Origin: Treponema sp.
GTDB taxonomy: Bacteria > Spirochaetota > Spirochaetia > Treponematales > Breznakiellaceae
Length of the DNA: 35,079 nt
Direction: 5' to 3'
Assembly (NCBI GenBank): GCA_031265845.1
Contig: JAISCC010000013.1
Coordinates: forward strand, 1-35,079
This document shows, in pieces, positions 7,525-15,745 of the stretch. A program made the translations under genes and the position numbers. Position 1 is the first letter of the stretch. Each line of letters opens with the position of its first letter. Under the pieces are notes generated by a model. It saw only the letters and a list, made by a program, of their open reading frames with translations, was not told the DNA's origin and ran no database searches.

Positions 7525-8569
7525 CAATCCATTGGGACTTTTTCAAAACGCGAACTATGATCAGGGTAGCGCGGGAACTGAAGTTTCCGGCGAAAAAGAC
7601 TGCCATAGACTTGGAAAAAGCGATCAAAAGGCGGGTTTTTCACAATTTGACATTTTGAAAAAACCGGATATTTCCGTGACTATCGCCGGCGTCCGATTCA
7701 AAAATCCGGTGATCGCGGCTTCAGGCACATTCGGTTGCGGCAGGGAATACGCCGGCTTGCTTGATGTAGGCGCGTTAGGCGGGCTCTGCACCAAAGGTCT
7801 CACTCTTAAACCAAAAACCGGCAACAGCGGTATGAGGCTGCATGAAACGCCGTCCGGTCTTATGAACTCAATCGGGCTTGAAAACCCCGGCATCCCCGCT
7901 TTCATTGAAAAAGACTTGCCATATATGCAGGAGTTGCAAAAACAGGGTGTCGTTGTCATTGCAAACCTTTCGGGATCGTCCGTGGAAGAGTGCGCCGAAG
8001 GAGCGCGGATTCTGGACATGTGTTGCGTTGACATGGTGGAGTTAAACATCTCCTGCCCCAATGTAACATCAGGCGGCATGGCTTTCGGGCTTGATCCAGA
8101 AGCCGCGTCATCCGTAACGCGACTTGTACGGAAGGCGCTGCATAAGCCGCTCATGGTAAAACTTTCGCCCAATGCGCCCGACATCATCGCGGTCGCTTCC
8201 GCGTGTATAGCGGCGGGCGCGGACGCCCTCTCCCTTGTAAACACGTTTAAGGCGATTGCCATAGATATTGAGAAACGCGCGCCAGTGTTCGACAATGTGA
8301 GCGCGGGTCTCTCCGGTCCCGCAATTCGTCCCATTGCGATCAGGATGGTCTGGGAACTTGCAGGGGCTGTCGCCGTACCAATCATTGGTCTTGGCGGCAT
8401 CGCCTGCGCGAATGACGCGCTCGAATTTCTTCTGGCCGGCGCAAAAGCCGTACAGGTAGGGACTGCGACCTTTACAAATCCTGTGGTCACGCTCGAAATC
8501 ATTGACGGCATCGCGGCTTATATGGAGAAAAAAAAGATTTCTTGCATTGAGGACTTGAGCATTCGGTAA
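7517..8569 (+). CDS. pyrD: Dihydroorotate dehydrogenase B, catalytic subunit, with N-terminal extension
   Basis: The FMN enzyme that oxidises dihydroorotate to orotate, paired with PyrK. The barrel begins at about residue 51 (DISVTIAGVRFKNPVIAASG), and NISCPNV carries the catalytic Cys180 typical of class 1B. The TTG start at 7517 has a very good GGAGGTG at 7506-7512 and overlaps pyrK by eight bases, so the roughly 50 extra N-terminal residues appear to be translated. They are polar and have no recognised motif; class 1B enzymes normally start at the barrel. Internal starts near residue 50 lack a comparable ribosome site. Confidence 0.93.
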   Translation: MPDNPLGLFQNANYDQGSAGTEVSGEKDCHRLGKSDQKAGFSQFDILKKPDISVTIAGVRFKNPVIAASGTFGCGREYAGLLDVGALGGLCTKGLTLKPKTGNSGMRLHETPSGLMNSIGLENPGIPAFIEKDLPYMQELQKQGVVVIANLSGSSVEECAEGARILDMCCVDMVELNISCPNVTSGGMAFGLDPEAASSVTRLVRKALHKPLMVKLSPNAPDIIAVASACIAAGADALSLVNTFKAIAIDIEKRAPVFDNVSAGLSGPAIRPIAIRMVWELAGAVAVPIIGLGGIACANDALEFLLAGAKAVQVGTATFTNPVVTLEIIDGIAAYMEKKKISCIEDLSIR

Positions 8570-8583
8570 TTCCCATATATAAT
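8555..8583 (+). promoter_or_regulatory. Strong promoter implying a leaderless transcript
   Basis: TTGAGC at 8555-8560 and a perfect TATAAT at 8578-8583 are 17 bases apart. Only six bases lie between the -10 and the ATG at 8590, so transcription should begin at or next to the start codon. There is no Shine-Dalgarno. The -35 lies within the last codons of pyrD. Confidence 0.75.
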
Positions 8584-8589
8584 ATAGGT

Positions 8590-9957
8590 ATGCGTTACAA
8601 AGATTCCCACACTTCAGTAGAAATTTCACTGGAAAGTTCCCTTATTTCTCACCATATTTCACTAATAATCGCGCTTGCCTGTATCGCCGTGTATATGTTC
8701 GCGCTCATTTTTGCAGGCATAAGAGTATACCACATGGTCAGCGGGCAACGGTCGCTTGCCCAACAGGAATTCAAAGATTTTGTTACGTATGCCACAACCG
8801 AAGGCAACCGTAGTTTTATGAGCGAGCGGTTTCACGCCAATATTACCAATGCGCTCAAGTCTTCAAACACCTTGCAGGCGGCTATTATTTCAAATGTGTC
8901 CAACGAATACGGGTTTGAACGGTCGCGAGAATCCGGCATTGCGTGGAATGGCGAAAAGTTGGTTTTTAAAGCCACACTTGGACTCTCACAACCTCTTTTT
9001 GCGGCCCTTGCGATTGAAAATCAACGGAATGTAGCGGTCAGAGTCATTTACAATTTTTTTGATTATAAAAGATTGATCATCATATTGAAACAGACTCTCG
9101 CTATCGTGGTGATAGGGCTCTGCATCTCCTGCATAACCTTGTTGCTTCGCTACCTTTTGGTAAAGGACACGGTTCCCGTCACTGTAGGAGGCGCTCCACA
9201 TAAGAAGAAAGATGGTTTTGACGGCGGAAATGGCGGAGATACCGTCCACGTGGCGCAAGAAACAGATGACGAAGACAGCTTCTCTGATATTTTTGACATG
9301 GAAGACAGTGACGGCCGCTCCAATGATTATCATCATGCGGAAGCGGCGTATCCAGAACCAGCAGTTCCTCCCTCCTCTCTTTTTGAAGGCGAGATTGACA
9401 ACATGCCGCTCCACGCCGACATCAGCGAGGATGAGTTTGCCGGACTTTTCCCAAAAGAAGATGATGAACCTGCCTACACCGAACTCGGCGTCAACCGTGA
9501 GGAAAACCTGATAAGGAAGATCGAAGACGAGTTGTATAGAAGCGAAGCGTTCAATCAGGACTTGGCGCTGATTGCCATAGAAACGTCTGATGATCCGGAC
9601 GGAACGATGCTCCCGGACCTGGTTACCGAAGCTATAGATTTTTTTGTGTTGCGCGATCTGATTTTTGAAAAAGGCGGCTCCGGCATTGCTGTCATTGCAC
9701 AGAATATGGATATTGACGCCGCGTTTAGCAAGGCGGCGGAATTCCGCGCCGCCTTGCTGGATAAGCGCTCCGAACAAAATATCAACCTTTTTATAGGCGT
9801 CAGTTCCCGTTGCGGACGTGATGAAGTCGAGCCGGATCGTTTGATACGGGAAGCGGATGCCGCGCTCGAAAAAGCTTCTGAAACAGCGCCGGTTGTGGCG
9901 TTCAGAGTTGACCCTGAAAAATACAAGGAATTTTTAAGGAAACAAGGCGCATCATAG
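8590..9957 (+). CDS. Two-TM membrane protein with degenerate GGDEF-like domain
   Basis: A 455-residue protein with a likely sensor topology. One membrane helix spans about residues 22-46 (SLIIALACIAVYMFALIFAG), a ~110-residue extracytoplasmic segment follows, and a second helix covers about 163-190. Next comes an acidic, low-complexity cytoplasmic linker (about 200-310). The C-terminal ~140 residues resemble a GGDEF fold: DLALIAIE at its start, GGSGIAVIAQ at 362-371 where GGDEF would sit, and the closing GVSS...LIREADAALEKA pattern. The Asp-Glu needed for catalysis are replaced, so I expect no cyclase activity; a scaffold or nucleotide-sensing role is inferred. Confidence 0.7.
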   Translation: MRYKDSHTSVEISLESSLISHHISLIIALACIAVYMFALIFAGIRVYHMVSGQRSLAQQEFKDFVTYATTEGNRSFMSERFHANITNALKSSNTLQAAIISNVSNEYGFERSRESGIAWNGEKLVFKATLGLSQPLFAALAIENQRNVAVRVIYNFFDYKRLIIILKQTLAIVVIGLCISCITLLLRYLLVKDTVPVTVGGAPHKKKDGFDGGNGGDTVHVAQETDDEDSFSDIFDMEDSDGRSNDYHHAEAAYPEPAVPPSSLFEGEIDNMPLHADISEDEFAGLFPKEDDEPAYTELGVNREENLIRKIEDELYRSEAFNQDLALIAIETSDDPDGTMLPDLVTEAIDFFVLRDLIFEKGGSGIAVIAQNMDIDAAFSKAAEFRAALLDKRSEQNINLFIGVSSRCGRDEVEPDRLIREADAALEKASETAPVVAFRVDPEKYKEFLRKQGAS

Positions 9958-10013
9958 GCCGCACAACCGGCGGGTGGCGAGTTTGTCTATGCGGCTAGGC
10001 CAAGGGGAGTGGG

Positions 10014-11513
10014 CTATTCCTGTAACAATCGCGTCGTCTCAAGAATCCCATCCAAATCAAGATCGAGCTTTTGGATAAAAGGCATGCCCTGCTGGTACGC
10101 TGTTTCGGATATGATCCTTCCGTCCAGATACTCGCGGGTGCGCTGGGGAATCCCCTGCATCAATTCTATACGCTCTTTTGCGCCGGAAAATTCCATACTA
10201 TCCCGCTCAATCAGAATGGCGGAAGCAATCAATGTACGTTCTGTAAGGATCGCCGCCCATCTATTTCTTTCCGGGTACAAAATACCTCCATGGACAAGCT
10301 CTGCAAGGCGCAAGGGTTCAAAAAAGAAATCGTTTGGCTTTGGAAAATACCGGATGCCTTTGAGATCAGAAGACAGAATCGCCGGGTACCGTTCCCACTG
10401 TACGGCAATGTCTCCGATTTCCGCGTTTACCGGAACACTGTTTTCAAACCTGACAATAAACTCCATGCCATCGTCTTGATCCGCGTCTTCCATATACGAC
10501 GTTATCCTGCCGGCGCGATAAGAAGTCCACCTTTCAATAACACCGTCTTTGTCCGTGTCTGCGGCAATGACGCCCGTCCATGACAAAAGCCGTTGCCGCA
10601 GGCTGGCTCGTCCCGCATCGGTACAAAGATTCCACACGGAAAGCAACACCTCTTTATCAACAACCTGAGCACCAAAAATCGAGTCAACTGCGGATTGCTC
10701 GTCAATAAGCCCAAGTGAAAGAGCGACAGGAATTGAAGCGATATTCGGCTCATGCGCAGCCATATACGCGGCGACTAGAATTTTCGCCTCCTCCACATTG
10801 GGAATAAACGGCGCCGCTAGATAGGCAAGTTCCGGATCGTGATCGATCAGCAAAGGCAGTCTGCGCAAGCAAACGTATACCAAGTCCCTCTCGTTTCTTT
10901 CGGGCAGGTTGCCGCCTTCATCGCCATCTACAGTAAAACCGGAAAAATAGGTGAACATGAGCCGGACAAAGACGGGATTGCGCGGGTAAACGTCAAGCGC
11001 GAAAGCTGCCGCCGCATCAAAGGCGGAGCGATTGTTCAAGCCTTTAAGAGCTAACAATTGAATCTCGCATTTTTCAGCGCTTTCAGAAACGCCCGAAAGC
11101 GTGTCAAGCGCCGCTGTGAATTTGCGCAAACCAACCAAAAGCCGCGCTCGCAAAAGCTTTCCCTGTTCAGCCGTGTAGTATCGCCATCTGTCCGTAGCAA
11201 GCGCCAATTCAACCGCTTCCAACACGAGCCCACGCGGCGCGGCTTCACGTTGACGGGCAAGCGCCAATAGATAGGGGATGTCTGAAGACACATCGGCAAA
11301 GTCAAGGGAACGCTCCAAACCGGCGCGGGCTTCACTCCAGCGTCCTTCACCGGACATACCTTGCGCCCACTCAAAATATTTTTGCGCAAGAGTCGCGTCA
11401 CCTTCCTTCGTATCAAGAGCAAATACCGGAGCCGCGCATAACACGCCGCATAAGAACACAAGCGGGAAAAGCGCCCTTTTTAAAAATATAAGAATTCCAC
11501 GAGAATTATCCAC
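10014..11513 (-). CDS. Exported TPR-like protein with EF-hand-like DxDxDG loops
   Basis: A ~499-residue exported protein downstream of ftsH. The start chosen is GTG 11513, which has GAGGGAG upstream and overlaps the ftsH stop by eight bases; the frame is open further upstream, but that stretch lies inside ftsH. The N-terminus is a signal peptide (LKRALFPLVFLCGVLCAAPV, cleavage after VFA). Next comes an alpha-helical repeat region (ARAGLERSLDFA, YLLALARQREAAP, AALDTLSGVSESA) that resembles tetratricopeptide repeats. The C-terminal half has three acidic loops, DTDKDGVIE, DADQDDGMEF and DLDLDGILE, like calcium-binding loops. The function is unknown; a periplasmic or outer-membrane-associated role is likely. 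Confidence 0.7.
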   Translation of the reverse strand: MDNSRGILIFLKRALFPLVFLCGVLCAAPVFALDTKEGDATLAQKYFEWAQGMSGEGRWSEARAGLERSLDFADVSSDIPYLLALARQREAAPRGLVLEAVELALATDRWRYYTAEQGKLLRARLLVGLRKFTAALDTLSGVSESAEKCEIQLLALKGLNNRSAFDAAAAFALDVYPRNPVFVRLMFTYFSGFTVDGDEGGNLPERNERDLVYVCLRRLPLLIDHDPELAYLAAPFIPNVEEAKILVAAYMAAHEPNIASIPVALSLGLIDEQSAVDSIFGAQVVDKEVLLSVWNLCTDAGRASLRQRLLSWTGVIAADTDKDGVIERWTSYRAGRITSYMEDADQDDGMEFIVRFENSVPVNAEIGDIAVQWERYPAILSSDLKGIRYFPKPNDFFFEPLRLAELVHGGILYPERNRWAAILTERTLIASAILIERDSMEFSGAKERIELMQGIPQRTREYLDGRIISETAYQQGMPFIQKLDLDLDGILETTRLLQE

Positions 11514-13335
11514 CAGCCATCTCCCTCGGAGGCAATCCCAACAACAACCTAACTTCATCATCGGTCAAGGTTTCCCGCGCCATTAGCATATCGGCGAGTT
11601 TTTCAAGCTTGTCTTTATGATCGGAGAGTAAGTTTTCGGCCACAGTCCGCGCATTATCAAGTATTTTCTTTATGGCTTTATCAAGCCGTTTCGCAGTCTC
11701 CTCGGCGTAATCCTTGTGGCGGGCGATTTCTTTGCCAATGAAAATAGGCTCATCCTCCTGTCCGTAGGCGACGGGACCCATTTCCTCGGACATGCCCCAT
11801 TCGCACACCATGTTCCGCGCCATTTCCGTAGCCTGCTGAATGTCCTGTTTGGTTCCTGTAGTCGTCTCATCAAAGCAAATCTTCTCGGCGGCCCACCCTC
11901 CGTAGCAGATGGTGATTCTGTCCTCGATCCAGCCTTTCGTACGGCTGTAAACGTCTTCTTCCGGCAGGGACATCGCCATGCCAAGCGCCCGTCCGTGCGG
12001 CACAATCGTAACCTTGTGAAGTGGATCAGAATGTTTGAGATAATAGTGGAGCAAAGCATGCCCACTCTCATGAATGGCGGTCATCTTGCGCTCTTTATCG
12101 GAAATAACCAGCGTTTTTCGGGCTACACCCATGATAATTTTGTCCCGCGCCTCCTCAAAGTCAACCATTTCCACTTCGGTCTTGTCTTTACGCGCCGCGA
12201 ACAGAACCGCTTCATTTACAAGATTAGCGATTTCAGCGCCGCTCATGCCCGGCGTAGCGCGGGCTATACGCTCCAGATCAACGCTCTGGGACAACAATAT
12301 CTTCTTGGCGTAAATATTCAGGATGGCTTCCCGTTCCTTTATATCGGGCATGGCGACCACCACCTGCCGGTCGAAGCGCCCGGGACGCAAAAGCGCGGGA
12401 TCAAGCACGTCCGGTCTGTTTGTCGCCGCCAGAATGATGACGCCTTCTTTTGCGTCAAACCCATCCATCTCCACAAGAATCTGGTTCAGCGTCTGCTCCC
12501 GCTCGTCATGACCGCCGCCATAACCCGCGCCGCGAGTCCTTCCCACCGCGTCAAGTTCATCAATAAAAATGATGCACGGCGCGCTTTTTTTGCTCTGATC
12601 AAAAAGATCGCGTACGCGGCTCGCGCCCACACCGACAAACATCTCCACAAAATCAGAGCCTGACATGTGGAAGAAAGGAACGCCGGCTTCTCCGGCGACC
12701 GCCCGCGCCATAAGGGTCTTGCCAGTGCCGGGCATACCTACCAGCAACACGCCCTTCGGTATTTTCGCCCCCATTTTCGTGAATTTTTGAGGATTTTTCA
12801 GGAAGGCGACCACTTCCTCTAGCTCATACTTGGCGTCCTTCTGTCCCGCGACATCAGCAAAGGTTATCTTTTTTTCTCCTTCCTGATACCGCTTCGCACG
12901 GCTCTTTCCAAACTGAAACGCTTTGCCGCCAGCCCCTGCTTGCATGTTTCTCATCATAAAATAGATGAAGGCAAATCCTATGATCCAGGGAAGCAACTCG
13001 AAAACTATCCGCAACAGGGGGTTGCTGGATGATCCGCCTTCCACCGCAATATCGTTCTCAAGCAACTTAGGCAACAATGTGGGATCGCTATAAGGGATGA
13101 TGGTCTTAAAAGAGCCGCCTTTTTTGAGCGTTCCTTCTATCATATTATTGTCGAGGATAACAATTCTATCTATATTCTCTTGCTCAAGCTGATTCATAAA
13201 GCCGGAATACGGCAACACCTGCGCGGCCGGTACCGCTGGTCTGAAAAAAGTCGCGCCAACAAAAATCACCGCTCCTATCAAAAACACCAAGGCTGCGGGA
13301 GCCGGTTTATTTTTTCGGTTTATATCATTAGCCAT
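11506..13335 (-). CDS. ftsH: ATP-dependent membrane zinc protease FtsH
   Basis: A hexameric AAA+ protease that extracts and degrades membrane and short-lived cytosolic proteins. The 609 residues comprise two N-terminal membrane helices (about 14-32 and 108-127) around a small extracytoplasmic domain. Walker A is GMPGTGKT at 200-207, Walker B IIFIDE at 255-260, the second region of homology [20 protein letters not shown] follows, and the zinc site is HESGH at 422-426. Start ATG 13335 follows GGAGGTG; an upstream in-frame GTG at 13347 is less likely. It overlaps the tilS stop by eight bases, so the two are translationally coupled. Confidence 0.97.
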   Translation of the reverse strand: MANDINRKNKPAPAALVFLIGAVIFVGATFFRPAVPAAQVLPYSGFMNQLEQENIDRIVILDNNMIEGTLKKGGSFKTIIPYSDPTLLPKLLENDIAVEGGSSSNPLLRIVFELLPWIIGFAFIYFMMRNMQAGAGGKAFQFGKSRAKRYQEGEKKITFADVAGQKDAKYELEEVVAFLKNPQKFTKMGAKIPKGVLLVGMPGTGKTLMARAVAGEAGVPFFHMSGSDFVEMFVGVGASRVRDLFDQSKKSAPCIIFIDELDAVGRTRGAGYGGGHDEREQTLNQILVEMDGFDAKEGVIILAATNRPDVLDPALLRPGRFDRQVVVAMPDIKEREAILNIYAKKILLSQSVDLERIARATPGMSGAEIANLVNEAVLFAARKDKTEVEMVDFEEARDKIIMGVARKTLVISDKERKMTAIHESGHALLHYYLKHSDPLHKVTIVPHGRALGMAMSLPEEDVYSRTKGWIEDRITICYGGWAAEKICFDETTTGTKQDIQQATEMARNMVCEWGMSEEMGPVAYGQEDEPIFIGKEIARHKDYAEETAKRLDKAIKKILDNARTVAENLLSDHKDKLEKLADMLMARETLTDDEVRLLLGLPPREMAGG

Positions 13336-14548
13336 TGCCACCTCCACTATAATCGACTGCTATTTTTCCGTTATCTGTAGAATGGATCACGGCGGGGAAC
13401 GGTCCTTCGCCCGCTTCAACTGTTTCTTTTCCTATTATATACTTTCCTTTCTTTTTTATCAACATACCTCGCGCTAAACCGTACGACTGTTCTTCGGATA
13501 CGTCGCGCTTGTCATGGATTAACAAAGCAAAACCTGTCGCTGAAAATTTCCGCCGCTCCGCGACGACCACCCTACCCTGCTCTTTTGAAATCCTCACCAT
13601 GCCCGTGTCGACCGCATTCTTGCGTCCCTGACAGAAAAGCCGCAACGCCGAACGTTTTGGCGGCGCCGCCAACGGCGCTTCTTCGGCTTGGTTAAGATCG
13701 TCTATCGCCCTGAACAGGGCTTCTTCCCGCAAAATTTCCGGCAAGGAAAAAAAATTAGCCGTCGCAACCATTTTTCTCCCGCCGCCGTCTGTCTCATCAG
13801 TCCACTTGACGCGGACGGCGGCTTCCTCTTCAAGAAAATCAGCGACATGCCGTTGCGTTTCAGCCCCCGCAAACGCATTATTCCTCCACGCCGGTTCTGA
13901 TTCGGAAAAAAACACATCCAAAAACGGGATGAGTTTAAGGCGGATGCGATTTCTCAAGTAGTATATATCGCTGTTTGTAGAATCAGTTCGGAAGGAAATG
14001 CCCCGCGATTCAAGATAACACACCGCTTCGGCGCGGGTGACGGAGAGCATGGGACGAAGCGCGGAGCGCCGCTCGCGTTTCATACCCGCAAGTCCGGCGG
14101 GACCTGATCCTCTTAAAAACCGCATCAAAATGGTTTCCAAAAGATCGTCTTCCGTATGGGCGACCAAAACCCGTTCCGCATGGATGCGCTCCAACTCTTT
14201 TTCCCACGCTCTATGCCGGAAGAGCCGCGCCGCAGCCTCTATGCCTATGCCCCGCTCTTTTGCGGTTCGCTCGACTTTTCCCGGCGGAATGACCGCAATG
14301 GTACACGGCACGTCAAAGCGGGCGCACAACCGTTCGACGGCTTCCACGTCGCCTTGCCGTTCGGCTTCAGGTCTGACGCCGTGATCCACATGCAGGCAAC
14401 GCAACTTAAAGCCGCGCTCGCCGGCTACGCTGGTCATCGCAACCAGCATAGCCGTAGAATCCGCGCCGCCTGAAACGGCTGTTAAAAACAAAGAGCCGAC
14501 GGACCAGTCGCCCAATCCGCCGGCAATCTTTTTCTCAAAATCGTTCAT
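13328..14548 (-). CDS. tilS: tRNA(Ile)-lysidine synthase
   Basis: Modifies C34 of the CAU-anticodon isoleucine tRNA to lysidine so that it reads AUA. The 406-residue protein has the N-type ATP pyrophosphatase P-loop AVSGGADSTAM near residues 24-34, LHVDHGVRPEAE, and HTEDDLLETILMRFLRGSG, all standard for TilS. The C-terminal part is divergent. The ATG at 14548 lacks a clear Shine-Dalgarno and sits 24 bases after rplY. The tilS-ftsH adjacency is common in bacteria. Confidence 0.93.
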   Translation of the reverse strand: MNDFEKKIAGGLGDWSVGSLFLTAVSGGADSTAMLVAMTSVAGERGFKLRCLHVDHGVRPEAERQGDVEAVERLCARFDVPCTIAVIPPGKVERTAKERGIGIEAAARLFRHRAWEKELERIHAERVLVAHTEDDLLETILMRFLRGSGPAGLAGMKRERRSALRPMLSVTRAEAVCYLESRGISFRTDSTNSDIYYLRNRIRLKLIPFLDVFFSESEPAWRNNAFAGAETQRHVADFLEEEAAVRVKWTDETDGGGRKMVATANFFSLPEILREEALFRAIDDLNQAEEAPLAAPPKRSALRLFCQGRKNAVDTGMVRISKEQGRVVVAERRKFSATGFALLIHDKRDVSEEQSYGLARGMLIKKKGKYIIGKETVEAGEGPFPAVIHSTDNGKIAVDYSGGGNG

Positions 14549-14572
14549 GTAAAAAGGCTTTGCGGCAAGACC

Positions 14573-15187
14573 TCATTTCTTTTCAGACGCGGCGCCTGAT
14601 TCGGACGCGGCTTCCTCTTCAGAATCGGTTGCTCCGGCTTTAGCGAATTTCACCAACGCCACCACCTGATCGCCGGAAGAGATGAGTTTGACGTTCTCAC
14701 CCAACGCAATATCGCGCACATGAATCGACTGATTGGCTTTGAGTCCGGAAATATCAACCACGATCCGCTCAGGCAGATCTTTGGGAAGACATTCGACTTC
14801 GATCTCATGCAAGGGCAATTCAAGGGTTCCGCCATCCCGTACGCCGATAGGGTTTCCCTGAACCAGAAGGTGAACCTTCGCCCGCATGGCAATGTCTTTT
14901 TCAACGGTGTAAAAATCAACATGCAGGATGCTATTGTCGCAAATGTTGCGCTGGGTGTCTTTCACAAAAGCATCGTAGGATTGCCCGTCAACATCCACCG
15001 TTACGATGGAACTTCCGGTGATGTTTTTCACATTGCCCGAAAACTCTTTTGCGTCAAGGTCAATAGACAAAGACACGCCTGATCGTCCGTATATAACCGC
15101 CGGTATACGCCCTAGTTTTCTGAGATTGCGGGCTGGAATTGAACCGCTTTTCTCCCTTTTTTTCGCCGACAAGACAAGTTTGCTCAT
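14573..15187 (-). CDS. rplY: Ribosomal protein bL25, CTC type
   Basis: A 5S rRNA-binding large-subunit protein in its long form: the N-terminal L25 domain (LVLSAKKREKSGSIPARNLR, GRIPAVIYG) plus the C-terminal CTC/TL5 beta domain (VHLLVQGNPIGVRDGGTLEL, IEVECLPKDLPERIVVDIS). It ends with an acidic, alanine-rich tail. At 204 residues it fits the family. GGAG lies six bases before ATG 15187. It sits between tRNA-Gln and tilS. Confidence 0.95.
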   Translation of the reverse strand: MSKLVLSAKKREKSGSIPARNLRKLGRIPAVIYGRSGVSLSIDLDAKEFSGNVKNITGSSIVTVDVDGQSYDAFVKDTQRNICDNSILHVDFYTVEKDIAMRAKVHLLVQGNPIGVRDGGTLELPLHEIEVECLPKDLPERIVVDISGLKANQSIHVRDIALGENVKLISSGDQVVALVKFAKAGATDSEEEAASESGAASEKK

Positions 15188-15268
15188 GGTTTCTCCAAAT
15201 GTTTATTTATTTTCACTCCACATCGCCTGTACGGAGCGTGATGCATTTGCGCATTAAAAAATCACCCT

Positions 15269-15304
15269 GAGGCTTTCCCAACGCTGAAGTTTTGGGAAAG
15301 CCTC
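15269..15304. terminator. Long stem-loop between tRNA-Gln and rplY
   Basis: GAGGCTTTCCCAA (15269-15281) pairs perfectly over 13 bp with 15292-15304 around a 10-base loop. On the plus strand it is followed at once by TTTTTA. On the minus strand, the direction of the flanking genes, the T run (TTTTTT) comes about eight bases later. It may be a minus-strand terminator or attenuator ahead of rplY, or a processing signal for tRNA-Gln. Confidence 0.55.
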
Positions 15305-15313
15305 TTTTTATAG

Positions 15314-15385
15314 TTGGGACGACAGGGTTCGAACCTGTGCATGCCGGAGCCAAAACCCGGTGGCTTACCTCTTGCCTACGTCCCA
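15314..15385 (-). tRNA. tRNA-Gln (anticodon TTG)
   Basis: Read on the minus strand, acceptor TGGGACG (15385-15379) pairs with CGTCCCA (15321-15315) and the discriminator is A at 15314. The anticodon stem CCGGG/TCCGG encloses TTTTGGC with TTG at 34-36. The T arm is ACAGG-TTCGAAC-CCTGT. CCA is not encoded. It is bracketed by two strong stem-loops and lies between spoVG and rplY in the same orientation. Confidence 0.93.
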
Positions 15386-15389
15386 AGGA

Positions 15390-15419
15390 GCGCATCTAAA
15401 ACCGAAGTTTTAGATGCGC
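15390..15419 (-). terminator. Perfect 13-bp hairpin with UUCG tetraloop after spoVG
   Basis: On the minus strand GCGCATCTAAAAC, then TTCG, then GTTTTAGATGCGC forms a perfect stem closed by the very stable C(UUCG)G loop. It starts seven bases after the spoVG stop and ends four bases before the tRNA-Gln 5' end. No T tract follows on the minus strand, so classical intrinsic termination is not obvious; mRNA 3'-end protection or tRNA processing is equally possible. Confidence 0.6.
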
Positions 15420-15425
15420 CATTCT

Positions 15426-15701
15426 TTATATTTCCAGAGTCGGATCGTCACTTCCGGATTCATACTTATTCAGTATTTCTTTCTGTAGTTCCGCCCTGAA
15501 TTCGGGGTTAATTGGGTGCGCTACATCTTTATACTCTCCAGAACTAGTCTTCCGGCTCGGCATTGCTACAAAAGCCCCGCTTTTTCCCTCAATGATTTTT
15601 ACATTATGCACCACAAAGCAGTCATCAAAAGTGACCGTTACGTACGCCTTGAGTTTTCCTTCACCGGATACTTTACGGATTCTGATGTCGGTAATCTTCA
15701 T
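15426..15701 (-). CDS. spoVG: SpoVG family RNA/DNA-binding regulator
   Basis: A small (91-residue) site-specific nucleic-acid-binding protein, used as a global regulator in non-sporulating bacteria including spirochaetes. The N-terminus [20 protein letters not shown] and the internal [20 protein letters not shown] and [11 protein letters not shown] are the family signature. An ideal AGGAGGTG precedes ATG 15701. It lies 44 bases downstream of ispE in the same direction. Confidence 0.96.
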   Translation of the reverse strand: MKITDIRIRKVSGEGKLKAYVTVTFDDCFVVHNVKIIEGKSGAFVAMPSRKTSSGEYKDVAHPINPEFRAELQKEILNKYESGSDDPTLEI

Positions 15702-15745
15702 GACCCACCTCCTTCAAAAACATACGTACACAATACACTACTTCT

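Noticed and set aside
9958-10013. Bidirectional terminator between the convergent GGDEF-like and TPR-like genes
   Set aside because: GGCCGCA and TGCGGC arms exist but the loop is about 26 bases and no T run is present, so I do not list it.
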